Part shown: one piece after another, positions 8,091 through 14,524 of the stretch
Layout of the letters: each line of letters starts with the position of its first letter
Numbering within the stretch: the stretch's first letter is position 1
Assembly (NCBI GenBank): GCA_023395595.1
Contig: JAEWYO010000056.1
Location: 1 to 19,947, forward strand
Length of the DNA: 19,947 nucleotides
Direction of reading: 5' to 3'
Source of the DNA: Bacillota bacterium
GTDB taxonomy: Bacteria; Bacillota; Clostridia; Christensenellales; CAG-138
Program-made: the position numbers and the translations under genes
The notes under the pieces: generated by a model
The model's database searches: none
The model's input: only the letters and a program-made list of their open reading frames with translations
Told to the model about the DNA's origin: nothing

Positions 8091-8118
8091 GGCTGCCTGA
8101 TGAGGGCAGTCTTTTTTT
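8091..8118 (+). terminator. Intrinsic terminator after the SH3 protein gene
   Basis: An 8-bp stem with two G-U pairs (8091-8098 with 8104-8111, loop 8099-8103) is followed by seven T residues at 8112-8118, beginning 20 bases after the stop codon. Confidence 0.85.
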
Positions 8119-8171
8119 GCGGAGCGTATAGAGGGCTGTCAAAAAGGAATGTCTTTTGCTGCTTTGGGGTA

Positions 8172-8312
8172 CGCGGGCGGATACTATCCGCCCCTACCGA
8201 ACCTTGCGTTATAACTCGAGTTGACTTGTGAAAGATAAGAGGAGAAACTTTCACAACGTACGATGGATGATCCGCGCTAGCCGCCGGTAGGGGCGGATAG
8301 TATCCGCCCGCG
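8172..8312. repeat. Paired palindromic inverted repeat (REP/MITE-like element)
   Basis: Two perfectly complementary 28-base arms lie at 8172-8199 and 8285-8312, 85 bases apart. Each arm contains its own near-perfect palindrome, GGGCGGATACTATCCGCCC (8175-8193), with a single central C. Inside the spacer a second stem pairs TTGTGAAAG (8226-8234) with CTTTCACAA (8248-8256), and AACTCGAGTT (8213-8222) is a further palindrome. No coding capacity is evident. It fills most of the 319-base gap between the SH3 gene and thrS, whose terminators lie on either side. The shape fits a non-autonomous mobile or REP/BIME-like repeat. I believe similar GTAGGGGCGGAT-type palindromes occur in other gut Clostridia, but I cannot confirm this. 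Confidence 0.8.
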
Positions 8313-8336
8313 CTTGCCAACCACCCGCTCCAGTAC

Positions 8337-8374
8337 AAAGAAAAAGGAGCAATCCATTTCTGGACAGCTCCTTT
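8337..8374 (-). terminator. Intrinsic terminator of thrS
   Basis: Read on the minus strand, AAAGGAGC (8374-8367) pairs with GCTCCTTT (8350-8343). A smaller TCCA/TGGA stem closes a GAAA loop inside, and TTCTTT follows. It starts 17 bases after the thrS stop codon. Confidence 0.8.
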
Positions 8375-8390
8375 GTCTCTTGCGTTGGTT

Positions 8391-10337
8391 TTATTTCGCT
8401 TTCGTTGCGACTTCGTCCAGCAGCTTTGCACGGAAGTCCGCCAGCGTCATGGTGCCGAGGTCGCCGTCTTTGCGGCTACGCACCGCGACCAGCCCCTGCT
8501 CGATCTCTTTGTCGCCGATGACGAGCATATACGGAATCTTCTGCATCTGCGCCTCGCGGATCTTGAAGCCGATCTTCTCGTTGCGCAGGTCGGTCTCCAC
8601 GCGGAAGCCGTACTGCTCCAGCGATTTTTGAATCTCGACAGAAGCGTCCGCTGTGCGATCCGTAATCGGCAGCACCTTCACCTGAATCGGCGCCATCCAC
8701 GTCGGCAGCGCGCCGGCATATTTCTCGATCAACAGCGCCAGCGTGCGCTCATAGCAGCCGATCGACGTGCGGTGGATGACGACCGGGTATTTTTTTTGCC
8801 CGTCGCTGTCCATATACTGCATGCCGAAACGCTCGGCCAGCTGGAAGTCGATCTGAATCGTGACCAGCGTGTCCTCTTTGCCGTAGACGTTGCGAATCTG
8901 GATATCCAGCTTCGGCCCGTAGAAGGCGGCCTCGCCGTCGGCTTCATGATACGGCACCTGAAGGTCGTTGAGGATGTCACGCATCATATTCTGCGTGCAT
9001 TCCCAGTCCTCTTTGTCGCCGATGTACTTATCCTTGTCGCTCTCGTCCCATTTGCTGAAGCGATAGCTCACATCGTCGGTGAAACCGAGGGTGTCGATCA
9101 TGAATTTCGCAAGATCAAGGCAACCCTTGAATTCCTCTTCTACCTGATCCGGACGGCAGGCAAGGTGCCCTTCCGAAATCGTGAACTGACGCAGGCGAAT
9201 CAGGCCGTGCATCTCTCCGCTGCTCTCGTTGCGGAAGAGCGTGCTGGTCTCGTTGTAGCGCAACGGCAGGTCGCGATAGGAGCGCGCGCGGTTGAGGTAC
9301 GCCATAAACTGGAACGGGCAGGTCATCGGACGCAGCGCAAACACCTCTGCGTTTTCGTCCTCCACGTCCGGCGAATCGCTCATGATGAACATGCCGTCGC
9401 GGTAATGATCCCAATGACCGGAGATTTTATACAGCTCGCGCTTTGCCATAAAAGGCGTTTTCGTGAGCAGATAGCCGCGCTTTTGCTCTTCGTCCTCGAC
9501 GAAGCGCTGCAGCAGCTGAATCACGCGCGCACCCTTGGGTAGTAGGATCGGCAGACCCTGGCCGATGACGTCCACCGTAGTGAAGAGCTCCAGCTCACGG
9601 CCAAGCTTGTTGTGGTCGCGCTTCTTTGCTTCTTCGAGAGCGGTGACATAGGCTTCGAGGTCGGCTTTCTTCTCAAACGCTGTGCCGTAGATGCGCTGGA
9701 GCATCTTGTTTTTCTCGCTGCCGCGCCAGTAGGCACCGGCGACGTTGAGTAGCTTGATGTTTTTAACCACGCCCGTGCTCTTGACGTGCGGGCCCGCGCA
9801 GAGATCGACAAAGTCGCCCTGACGGTAGAAGCTGATGACAGCGTCCACGGGCAGGTCGCGGATGAGCTCAACCTTGTAGGGCTCGCCGAGCTTGTCCATG
9901 TACGCGATGGCTTCCTCACGCGGCAGCTCAAAACGCTCAATCTTCTGGTCTTCCTTCTCAATCTTTGCCATCTCGGCTTCGATCTTGCCAAGGTCTTCCG
10001 GTGTGAAGGTCTCCGCCGCGTCAAAGTCGTAATAGAAGCCGTTCTCAATCGCGGGACCGATGGCGAGTTTGGCATCCGGCCAGAGGCGCTTGACTGCCTG
10101 CGCGAGAACATGGGACGCAGTGTGGCGGTAGGCCCAGCGTCCGTTTTCGTCGTCAAAGGTGTGGAACTTGATCGCGTGGTCGCCATGGATCGGGCGGAAC
10201 GCATCGCTGTGCGCACCGTCGATGGAGCAGGACAGCGTCGCTTTTGCGAGGCGCGGGCTGATCTCGTTCGCAATTTCAAGCCCCGTTAAGCCGTCCGCAA
10301 ATTCACGCGTGTTCCCGTCGGGAAATGTGATGATCAT
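8391..10337 (-). CDS. thrS: Threonyl-tRNA synthetase
   Basis: A full-length 648-residue class II synthetase that charges tRNA-Thr with threonine in the cytoplasm. Domains in order: TGS domain at about 1-60; editing domain with HTASH (H72, H76) and DLCAGPH (C180, H184), the HxxxH and C/H residues used to clear Ser-tRNA-Thr; catalytic core with zinc ligands C340 (TCP), H377 (GEMHG) and H522 (VIHRTS); and a C-terminal anticodon-binding domain from about residue 545. Motif 2 reads FRNESSGEMHGLIRLRQFT and continues with ISEGH instead of the QDDAH seen in E. coli ThrRS, a variant I associate with clostridial enzymes. AGGAGGAG lies about 6-7 bases before the ATG at 10337. Expression is governed by the T-box leader upstream, and a terminator follows the stop. 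Confidence 0.98.
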   Translation of the reverse strand: MIITFPDGNTREFADGLTGLEIANEISPRLAKATLSCSIDGAHSDAFRPIHGDHAIKFHTFDDENGRWAYRHTASHVLAQAVKRLWPDAKLAIGPAIENGFYYDFDAAETFTPEDLGKIEAEMAKIEKEDQKIERFELPREEAIAYMDKLGEPYKVELIRDLPVDAVISFYRQGDFVDLCAGPHVKSTGVVKNIKLLNVAGAYWRGSEKNKMLQRIYGTAFEKKADLEAYVTALEEAKKRDHNKLGRELELFTTVDVIGQGLPILLPKGARVIQLLQRFVEDEEQKRGYLLTKTPFMAKRELYKISGHWDHYRDGMFIMSDSPDVEDENAEVFALRPMTCPFQFMAYLNRARSYRDLPLRYNETSTLFRNESSGEMHGLIRLRQFTISEGHLACRPDQVEEEFKGCLDLAKFMIDTLGFTDDVSYRFSKWDESDKDKYIGDKEDWECTQNMMRDILNDLQVPYHEADGEAAFYGPKLDIQIRNVYGKEDTLVTIQIDFQLAERFGMQYMDSDGQKKYPVVIHRTSIGCYERTLALLIEKYAGALPTWMAPIQVKVLPITDRTADASVEIQKSLEQYGFRVETDLRNEKIGFKIREAQMQKIPYMLVIGDKEIEQGLVAVRSRKDGDLGTMTLADFRAKLLDEVATKAK

Positions 10338-10412
10338 TTGGATTCTCCTCCTGTTACTCTGTGCAAGTATTTGAAACGTTCTGGCTGGGGATCATTTTAG
10401 TTGATTCGCCGA

Positions 10413-10454
10413 ACCAAAATAAAAGCGCCCCGAAGTCATCTCAACTTCGGGACG
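10413..10454 (-). terminator. Second T-box terminator (distal, duplicated)
   Basis: On the minus strand CGTCCCGAAGT (10454-10444) pairs with ACTTCGGGGCG (10436-10426), an 11-bp stem with one G-U pair, followed by CTTTTATTTT. The 16 bases CTATCGTCCCGAAGTT at its 5' side are identical to those at the first terminator, so the pair looks like a duplication that includes the antiterminator-competent strand. Confidence 0.85.
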
Positions 10455-10461
10455 ATAGTTT

Positions 10462-10503
10462 AAAAAAATAAAAACGTCCCAAAGTTCTGAAAACTTCGGG
10501 ACG
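10462..10503 (-). terminator. First T-box terminator (proximal)
   Basis: On the minus strand CGTCCCGAAGTT (10503-10492) pairs with AACTTTGGGACG (10486-10475), a 12-bp stem with one G-U pair, followed by TTTTTATTTTTTT. Its 5' arm begins with CGTCCCG, the segment the T-box needs for the antiterminator, so this is the regular expression platform. Confidence 0.9.
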
Positions 10504-10709
10504 ATAGATGATACTACCGCGGTTCCACCCGTGTTCGCGAACCATGTCGTCCGCGCGCTTTACTCCGCTGTATCGGGCGGTTCCCGTTTCTGGTCGTCGG
10601 ATGGTCTTCGCGCCGCCATCCGCCGCCGCGCTCGCACCAAAGTGCGCGGCTCTCTTGGGTGAATGCTTGCAGGCGTTACTGCTTCCCGGGTCTTACCAGA
10701 GTACCTTTT

Positions 10710-10738
10710 AGTATAATCACGTCATTCTAAAAAGTCAA
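10710..10738 (-). promoter_or_regulatory. Sigma-A promoter of the thrS leader
   Basis: On the minus strand TTGACT (10738-10733) and TATACT (10715-10710) are separated by exactly 17 bases, each one mismatch from consensus. Transcription would begin near 10703, just ahead of the first T-box stem. Confidence 0.85.
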
Positions 10739-10806
10739 ACGATCTGAAAGGCAATTCTGTGAAAAAACCGGGAAAAACTGCCAAATACGTGCGCTTCTAT
10801 GCAGGC

Positions 10807-11598
10807 TTAGGACACCGCGCTTGCCGCGTGCTGCGCCGCGATGCGCATGCCCAGCACATCCTCCATCTCGTACCAGCCGATGCGTCCTGCGATGAATTCC
10901 GCCGCGGTCAGTGCGCCTTCCACGAAAGCCCTGCGGCTGAAGGACTCGTGCGTGAGTGAGAGACGCTCATAATCGCTCGCCAGCAGCACAGTGTGCATGC
11001 CAACGTATCCACCCGCGCGGACGGCATTGATCGGCACCTCCGCGCCAGCGGGCAATTCTTCCTCCAGCGCGGAGGCGATCTTCTTTGCCGTGCCGGACGG
11101 GATGTCGTATTTCTTGCTGTGGTGTGTTTCGGTGACGCAATAGTCAAACGCAGGCAGCGCGCGGGCAACGAGGCGCAGCGCGGCAAGCAAAACGTTGACC
11201 CCGAGGGTTACGTTCGGCGCGTAGACCACGCCGAGCTTATTGTGCCGAACGAATTCAGTCATCCAGAGCATGTCGCTTTCGGTATACCCGGTCGTGCAAA
11301 AGACGACGTTCGTGCGGCTCTTTTTGCACGCGCGCAAGATCGTTTTGCTATTGGCAGCATTTGAAAAATCGATCAGCACATCCGCGTGTGTTTCGGCAAG
11401 TGTTTGCTCTATTTGGGTGATCTCCCGAATGCGGATGCTGGTGTTGGTTCGGTTGAGAAGTTCTCCCGCGTCCCGCCCGGCTTTTTCGCTGCCGGCGCTG
11501 CAAAACGCGGCTGTTAGATGAAAACGATCACTTTCGAGCAGCGCGCGGAGCACTTCGCTTCCCGTGCGCCCGATGCCGCAGACGGCTACTTGTATCAT
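10807..11598 (-). CDS. dapB: 4-hydroxy-tetrahydrodipicolinate reductase
   Basis: A 263-residue enzyme that reduces 4-hydroxy-tetrahydrodipicolinate with NAD(P)H, a step toward meso-diaminopimelate for peptidoglycan and toward lysine. The N-terminal nucleotide loop reads CGIGRTGSEV where most DapB have GAxGRMG. LIDFSN, CTTGYT and APNVTLGVNVL follow in family order. The catalytic signature is TETHHSKKYDIPSGTA, with H159-H160 and K163, and the family's usual K-D-A-P-S-G-T is here K-Y-D-I-P-S-G-T. HESFSRRAFVEGAL completes the C-terminal pattern. The ATG at 11598 has AAAGGAG 8-9 bases upstream and puts the Rossmann strand at residue 2. No other lysine/DAP gene adjoins it; it is transcribed alone behind a cyclic-di-AMP riboswitch. 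The nonstandard nucleotide loop makes a divergent DapB, but the catalytic motif is convincing. Confidence 0.93.
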   Translation of the reverse strand: MIQVAVCGIGRTGSEVLRALLESDRFHLTAAFCSAGSEKAGRDAGELLNRTNTSIRIREITQIEQTLAETHADVLIDFSNAANSKTILRACKKSRTNVVFCTTGYTESDMLWMTEFVRHNKLGVVYAPNVTLGVNVLLAALRLVARALPAFDYCVTETHHSKKYDIPSGTAKKIASALEEELPAGAEVPINAVRAGGYVGMHTVLLASDYERLSLTHESFSRRAFVEGALTAAEFIAGRIGWYEMEDVLGMRIAAQHAASAVS

Positions 11599-11662
11599 GC
11601 GAACATCTCCTTTCTTTGGTCGAGTCAGAGGTATGTGTTCCGCGCGGCTGGTTGATGCACGC

Positions 11663-11699
11663 AAAAAAAACATGCGCCCGCGGACAAATCGCAAGCGCA
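11663..11699 (-). terminator. Riboswitch expression-platform terminator before dapB
   Basis: On the minus strand TGCGCTTGCG (11699-11690) pairs with CGCGGGCGCA (11682-11673), ten pairs including two G-U, with a 7-base loop, followed by TG and eight T residues (11670-11663). Its 5' arm, CGCTTGCG, can instead pair over 8 bp with CGTAAGCG (11765-11758) at the 3' edge of the aptamer, which gives a mutually exclusive antiterminator. A weaker hairpin (GTTTTTCC with GGAAAAC, about 11745-11715) followed by a T-run lies just upstream and may be a second pause or termination point. Confidence 0.85.
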
Positions 11700-11755
11700 A
11701 GAAAAAAAGGTTCTGTTTTCCAAGGGAAATGAGACGTGGAAAAACACAAGCTTTC

Positions 11756-11876
11756 TACGCTTACGAGATTAGCTGTCGGGTTCGGACGAAAAGCTGTCCT
11801 ACCAACGAAACCGTTGGATGCACCCCAATCAATGGTTCTCCCGCTCCTTTGTGTGCGTCACAAAGGATTCAGCTAT
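11756..11876 (-). promoter_or_regulatory. Cyclic-di-AMP riboswitch (ydaO-yuaA class) upstream of dapB
   Basis: The minus-strand RNA matches the conserved parts of the ydaO-yuaA aptamer in order: a P2 hairpin CCTTTGTG/CACAAAGG, then GAGCGGGAGAACCA, TTGGGGTGCATCC, GTAGGAC, and the hallmark 3' block CCGAACCCGACAGCTAATCT followed by CGTAAGCG. The B. subtilis counterpart has GGGGTGAATCC and CCGAACCCGUCAGCUAACCU in the same places. Family knowledge: this class binds the second messenger cyclic di-AMP and usually turns genes off by termination. The arrangement of aptamer, alternative pairing and terminator agrees with an OFF switch. The P1 stem is short and only partly paired in my reading. The target gene is dapB, the only coding sequence before the next terminator region. 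Confidence 0.92.
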
Positions 11877-11890
11877 TTGGTTGTATATCA

Positions 11891-11919
11891 ACTATATGAT
11901 ATTGGAATAGCGATGTCAA
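11891..11919 (-). promoter_or_regulatory. Strong sigma-A promoter of the riboswitch-dapB transcript
   Basis: On the minus strand a perfect TTGACA (11919-11914) is 17 bases from TATAGT (11896-11891). An AT-rich stretch upstream (about 11920-11965) could act as an UP element. Transcription would begin just before the riboswitch. Together with the riboswitch, terminator and a featureless 60 bases, this accounts for the 385-base gap between dapB and rlmH. Confidence 0.88.
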
Positions 11920-11983
11920 ACACTTTTAACTGTAATACTGTAAATTATGATAAAATAACACAATAAAGACGTAATCGTTGACG

Positions 11984-12463
11984 CTATTTATGATACGGTT
12001 CGTGGGCGTTGATCTTGAACGCACGGTAGATTTGCTCGAGCAGCACCACGCGGCAGAGCCCGTGCGGCAGGGTCATATCAGACACGGAGAGCAGCAGATC
12101 CGCGCGGCTGGTTACGGCGGGGCTGAGGCCAAGCGAGCCGCCAATGACGAATGTGATGCAGGGATACGAGCGGTCAAATGTTGCTTGAATTGTCTTTGCA
12201 AACTGCTCCGATGTGAAACGTTTGCCGCCGATGGCGAGGCAGACGACATATTCGCCGGGTAGGATGCGGGCAAGCAGCCGCTCGCCTTCGCGCTCCATCA
12301 CCTGCGCTTCTTCGGCGGGGGAAAGCGTCTCCGGCGCTTTCTCGTCGCTCACTTCCGCAATCTCCAGCGTGCAGAAGCGTGAGAGCCGTTTGGCATATTC
12401 CGAAACGGCATCCCGATAGAATGCATCCTTCACTTTTCCCACGCAGGCAATTTTGATTTTCAT
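11984..12463 (-). CDS. rlmH: 23S rRNA (pseudouridine-1915-N3)-methyltransferase
   Basis: A 159-residue SPOUT-family methyltransferase, exactly the usual length, that methylates pseudouridine 1915 of 23S rRNA in helix 69 on the assembled ribosome using S-adenosylmethionine. The N-terminal IKIACVGKVKDAFYRDAVSEY block, the knot segment FVIGGSLGLSP and the C-terminal LSVSDMTLPHGLCRVVLLEQ plus IYRA...PYHK are all family hallmarks. The ATG at 12463 is chosen because AGGAAAG lies 8 bases upstream; a TTG two codons earlier is too close to that site. It follows yycJ by 52 bases on the same strand, a pairing also seen near the walRK locus in other Firmicutes, though walRK is not in view. No clear terminator follows. 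Confidence 0.96.
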   Translation of the reverse strand: MKIKIACVGKVKDAFYRDAVSEYAKRLSRFCTLEIAEVSDEKAPETLSPAEEAQVMEREGERLLARILPGEYVVCLAIGGKRFTSEQFAKTIQATFDRSYPCITFVIGGSLGLSPAVTSRADLLLSVSDMTLPHGLCRVVLLEQIYRAFKINAHEPYHK

Positions 12464-12515
12464 CGTCAATACTTTCCTGTTATCTTAACCACGCTTTTAC
12501 TGTTTTAAGCAAGTC

Positions 12516-13298
12516 TTACAGCTCAAACAGCCCGCAAGGACGGAAGCGATCGGCAACGGTGACAAACATGCTCTCCAGCAAGCCTGCGCTTTCGAGCTGC
12601 GACTGCACTGTGACCAGAGCGAGCTCCGGTGTGTTGTTTTCCTCGGAAAGATGCCCGAGAATCGCGTTTTTTACGCCTCTGGCATGCAGTTTTTGCAGAA
12701 CCAGCCCCGCGTCCTCGTTGCAGAGGTGCCCGTGGGAGGAGAGGATGCGCATCTTGAGCGAATAAGGGTAGCTGCCCGCCTTGAGCATATCCACGTCGTG
12801 GTTGGCTTCCAGCAAAATCAGGTCGGAGTCGGCAACCGCGTCGATCATGCGGCCGGAGACATGCCCGATGTCGGTCATGATTGAGAGCTTTTTGCCACCG
12901 TGTACAAACGTGTATCCAACCGCGTGCGCTGCGTCGTGCGGCGTGGAAAAGGGATGCACACAGAGCTGCTTGAGGTAAAAATCGCGATCCGGCTCAAACA
13001 CGCGGATGTTTTTGGTTGCAATCTCGCCAACGCTCTTTGGCATATTCTCCCAGCACTCGGCCGCAGCATAGATCGGTATGTCATATTTTCGCGAAAGCAC
13101 GCCGATGCCGGAGACATGATCGGAGTGCTCGTGGGTGATCAATATCGCGTCCAGCCCTTCGGGGCTGAGGTCGATGAGCGCCATCATCTCGCGCAGGCGC
13201 TTTGCAGTCACGCCGGCATCTACGAGCAGACGCACGCCGCCCGCCTCCAGATAAGAAGCGTTGCCCGACGAACCGCTGCACAATGGGGAAAACAACAT
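12516..13298 (-). CDS. yycJ: MBL-fold hydrolase YycJ/WalJ
   Basis: A 260-residue metallo-beta-lactamase-fold protein of the YycJ (WalJ) family. In other Firmicutes it is linked to the WalRK cell-wall regulon and is thought to act as a nuclease in coordinating replication and division. The N-terminal FSPLCSGSSGNASYLE segment is typical. Metal ligands are THEHSDH (H56, H58, D60, H61), H121, D143 in MTDIGH and H216 in LGHLSEENN. AAGGAGC lies about 10 bases before the ATG at 13298. The gene heads a two-gene unit with rlmH and is divergent from ispE. A partial copy of its own first 27 bases lies 52 bases upstream. No convincing promoter could be fixed; a TATACT at 13389-13384 and a TTGACA at 13370-13365 on this strand are not correctly spaced with partners. 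Confidence 0.93.
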   Translation of the reverse strand: MLFSPLCSGSSGNASYLEAGGVRLLVDAGVTAKRLREMMALIDLSPEGLDAILITHEHSDHVSGIGVLSRKYDIPIYAAAECWENMPKSVGEIATKNIRVFEPDRDFYLKQLCVHPFSTPHDAAHAVGYTFVHGGKKLSIMTDIGHVSGRMIDAVADSDLILLEANHDVDMLKAGSYPYSLKMRILSSHGHLCNEDAGLVLQKLHARGVKNAILGHLSEENNTPELALVTVQSQLESAGLLESMFVTVADRFRPCGLFEL

Positions 13299-13350
13299 AG
13301 TGATTTTGCTCCTTTTGTTTCACACCGCCATACGACGGTGAAAACAACAT
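13272..13350 (-). repeat. Partial duplication of the yycJ start region
   Basis: Reading the minus strand, the first 27 bases of yycJ (13298-13272) match a second copy at 13350-13324 in 21 of 27 positions, including an identical 11-base ATGTTGTTTTC. The upstream copy also encodes Met-Leu-Phe-Ser-Pro but lies 52 bases away, so it is out of frame with yycJ. It ends just before the yycJ ribosome binding site. Confidence 0.55.
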
Positions 13351-13483
13351 GCGGTAGGTGCTTTTGTCAAATAAAGCACATCTAGTATAGCACACGGCGG
13401 AAGAAAGCGACAGTACGCGCCCATGATCCTGCGTGCTGCGCTGCTAGCCGCACACAGTTCTACTGGTGTGAAACGTTGGGATT

Positions 13484-13492
13484 TGGTATACT
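13484..13492 (+). promoter_or_regulatory. Extended -10 promoter for ispE
   Basis: TGG directly precedes TATACT (13487-13492), giving an extended -10 element 52 bases before the ispE ATG. No -35 consensus is visible, as often with extended -10 promoters. Confidence 0.5.
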
Positions 13493-13543
13493 GTTGGATG
13501 TGCACCAAGCGCACACAAAGAACAGTATTGGATTTGGAAACAC

Positions 13544-14365
13544 ATGGATCAAACGACGAAACGCGCCTATGCAAAGCTCAACCTCACGCTCGGCGTGCTT
13601 TATAAGCGCGCGGATGGCTACCACGCGCTGGACTCCATTATGCAGACCATCGATCTGTTCGACACGGTCACGGTGGAGCGCGCGCGGGACATCGCCGTCA
13701 CCAGCACGGGTATGCTGCTGCCATATGACAACACGATTCGCCGCGCGGCGGAGCAATACCGCGCGCTGACGGGCAGGAGCGCGTTGATTCGCGTGGTCAA
13801 GCGCATTCCGGCAGAGGCTGGCCTCGGTGGCGGCAGCGCGGACGCGGCGGCAACGCTCAACGCCCTACAGGAGCTCTATGGTGAGGTGGACGAAAAATCC
13901 CTTCTTGAAATCGCGGCAAAGGTTGGCGCGGACGTGCCGTTTTGCCTGCGCGGCGGCACCCAACGGGCGGAGGGGATTGGCGAAGTGCTCACGCCGGTGC
14001 GCGGGATGAAGCTGCATCTTGTCGTTGCCAAACCCGCAGAGGGTGTTTCCACAAAAAAACTCTTTTCGCTCTTGAAGTTGCCGCGCATGATGCCGGATAC
14101 CACCGCCGCGCTCAAGGCACTTTCGGATGGTGATCTCGATTCGCTCTGCCCGCTTTTGTATAACGCACTGGAGGAGCCGGCTGTCGAGCTTGTGCCCGCA
14201 ATCGGACGCATCAAAGCCGACCTGCTTACACTCGGTGCAAAGACCGCCTGCATGAGCGGCAGCGGCAGCGCGGTATTCGGCGTATTTGCCGATTCAGAAG
14301 CGGCAAAGGCCGCGGTGGAGAAGCTCTCCGGCGTTGCGTTTGTCCGCGCGTGCGAGACTATCTAG
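13544..14365 (+). CDS. ispE: 4-diphosphocytidyl-2-C-methyl-D-erythritol kinase
   Basis: A 273-residue GHMP-family kinase of the non-mevalonate (MEP) pathway. It phosphorylates CDP-methylerythritol with ATP toward isoprenoids, including undecaprenyl phosphate for the cell wall. The N-terminal AYAKLNLTLGV (K11) and DGYH are substrate-site motifs. The ATP loop PAEAGLGGGSADAAATL begins at P89, and the catalytic aspartate is D130 in GADVPFCLRGG. The C-terminal MSGSGSAVFGVF is GHMP motif 3. The ATG at 13544 fits the family N-terminus but has only a weak GGA upstream, so initiation may be modest. Next downstream is the SpoIID-domain gene, 159 bases on; I see only a weak stem there (GCGCG/CGCGC near 14380-14395), so readthrough is possible. 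Confidence 0.96.
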   Translation: MDQTTKRAYAKLNLTLGVLYKRADGYHALDSIMQTIDLFDTVTVERARDIAVTSTGMLLPYDNTIRRAAEQYRALTGRSALIRVVKRIPAEAGLGGGSADAAATLNALQELYGEVDEKSLLEIAAKVGADVPFCLRGGTQRAEGIGEVLTPVRGMKLHLVVAKPAEGVSTKKLFSLLKLPRMMPDTTAALKALSDGDLDSLCPLLYNALEEPAVELVPAIGRIKADLLTLGAKTACMSGSGSAVFGVFADSEAAKAAVEKLSGVAFVRACETI

Positions 14366-14439
14366 CGCCCGGATGCTCTGCGCGTGTAGCCGCGCTGTTT
14401 CGGCAAAGTGAACAAACTAAGAAAATTCGCGAAAACAGA

Positions 14440-14468
14440 TGCATTTCAGCCGATAAATTCGATACAAT
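14440..14468 (+). promoter_or_regulatory. Possible sigma-E-type sporulation promoter
   Basis: GATACAAT (14461-14468) resembles the sigma-E -10 CATACAAT, and TGCATTT (14440-14446) lies 14 bases upstream where a TCATATT-like -35 would stand. It is 56 bases before the SpoIID-domain start. A sigma-A reading fails because the -35 position has no match. The fit is loose, so this is a hypothesis supported by the gene type. Confidence 0.35.
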
Positions 14469-14524
14469 CACCTTACGAACTTCTGTTACATACCCGTTCT
14501 TCAGATTTTTACTTCGGGGGGCTT

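Larger units (their letters stand above)
10413..10703 (-). promoter_or_regulatory. T-box leader (tRNA-Thr sensing) upstream of thrS
   Basis: The invariant T-box GGGTGGAACCGCGG reads at 10530-10517 on the minus strand. Stem I can be drawn: CTGGT/ACCAG at its base, CGG/CCG above, then an internal loop with the conserved AGTA on its 5' side and CGAAGACCAT on its 3' side. The threonine codon ACC (10605-10603) therefore sits in the specifier position. A distal AGAGAGCCGCGC...GGTGCGAGCGCGG segment matches the apical Stem I motifs. The antiterminator can form by CGGG with CCCG and GCGG with TCGT around the UGGA bulge. That bulge would pair with tRNA ending UCCA, so it predicts discriminator base U73. 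Uncharged tRNA-Thr should favour readthrough into thrS. Two terminators follow the single T-box, listed separately. Confidence 0.95.

Noticed and set aside
8172..8199. First arm of the inverted repeat read as an extra terminator for the SH3 gene
   Set aside because: No T-run follows the palindrome, and a complete terminator already lies at 8091-8118; the exact inverted partner at 8285-8312 points to one element.
8373..9542. Long open frame of 389 codons on the plus strand opposite thrS
   Set aside because: It lies wholly antisense to a well-conserved synthetase, has no family motif or ribosome binding site, and is the usual shadow of a GC-rich gene.
10742..10806. Terminator after dapB
   Set aside because: On the minus strand there are two T-rich runs, but I found no stable stem before them.
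11599..11983. Lysine riboswitch upstream of dapB
   Set aside because: This would be the expected regulator for a lysine gene, but the conserved lysine-aptamer cores are absent, while the ydaO-yuaA cyclic-di-AMP blocks are all present.
13299..13543. Promoter of yycJ from TTGACA (13370-13365) or TATACT (13389-13384) on the minus strand
   Set aside because: Neither hexamer has a suitable partner at 16-18 bases, so no promoter is called.
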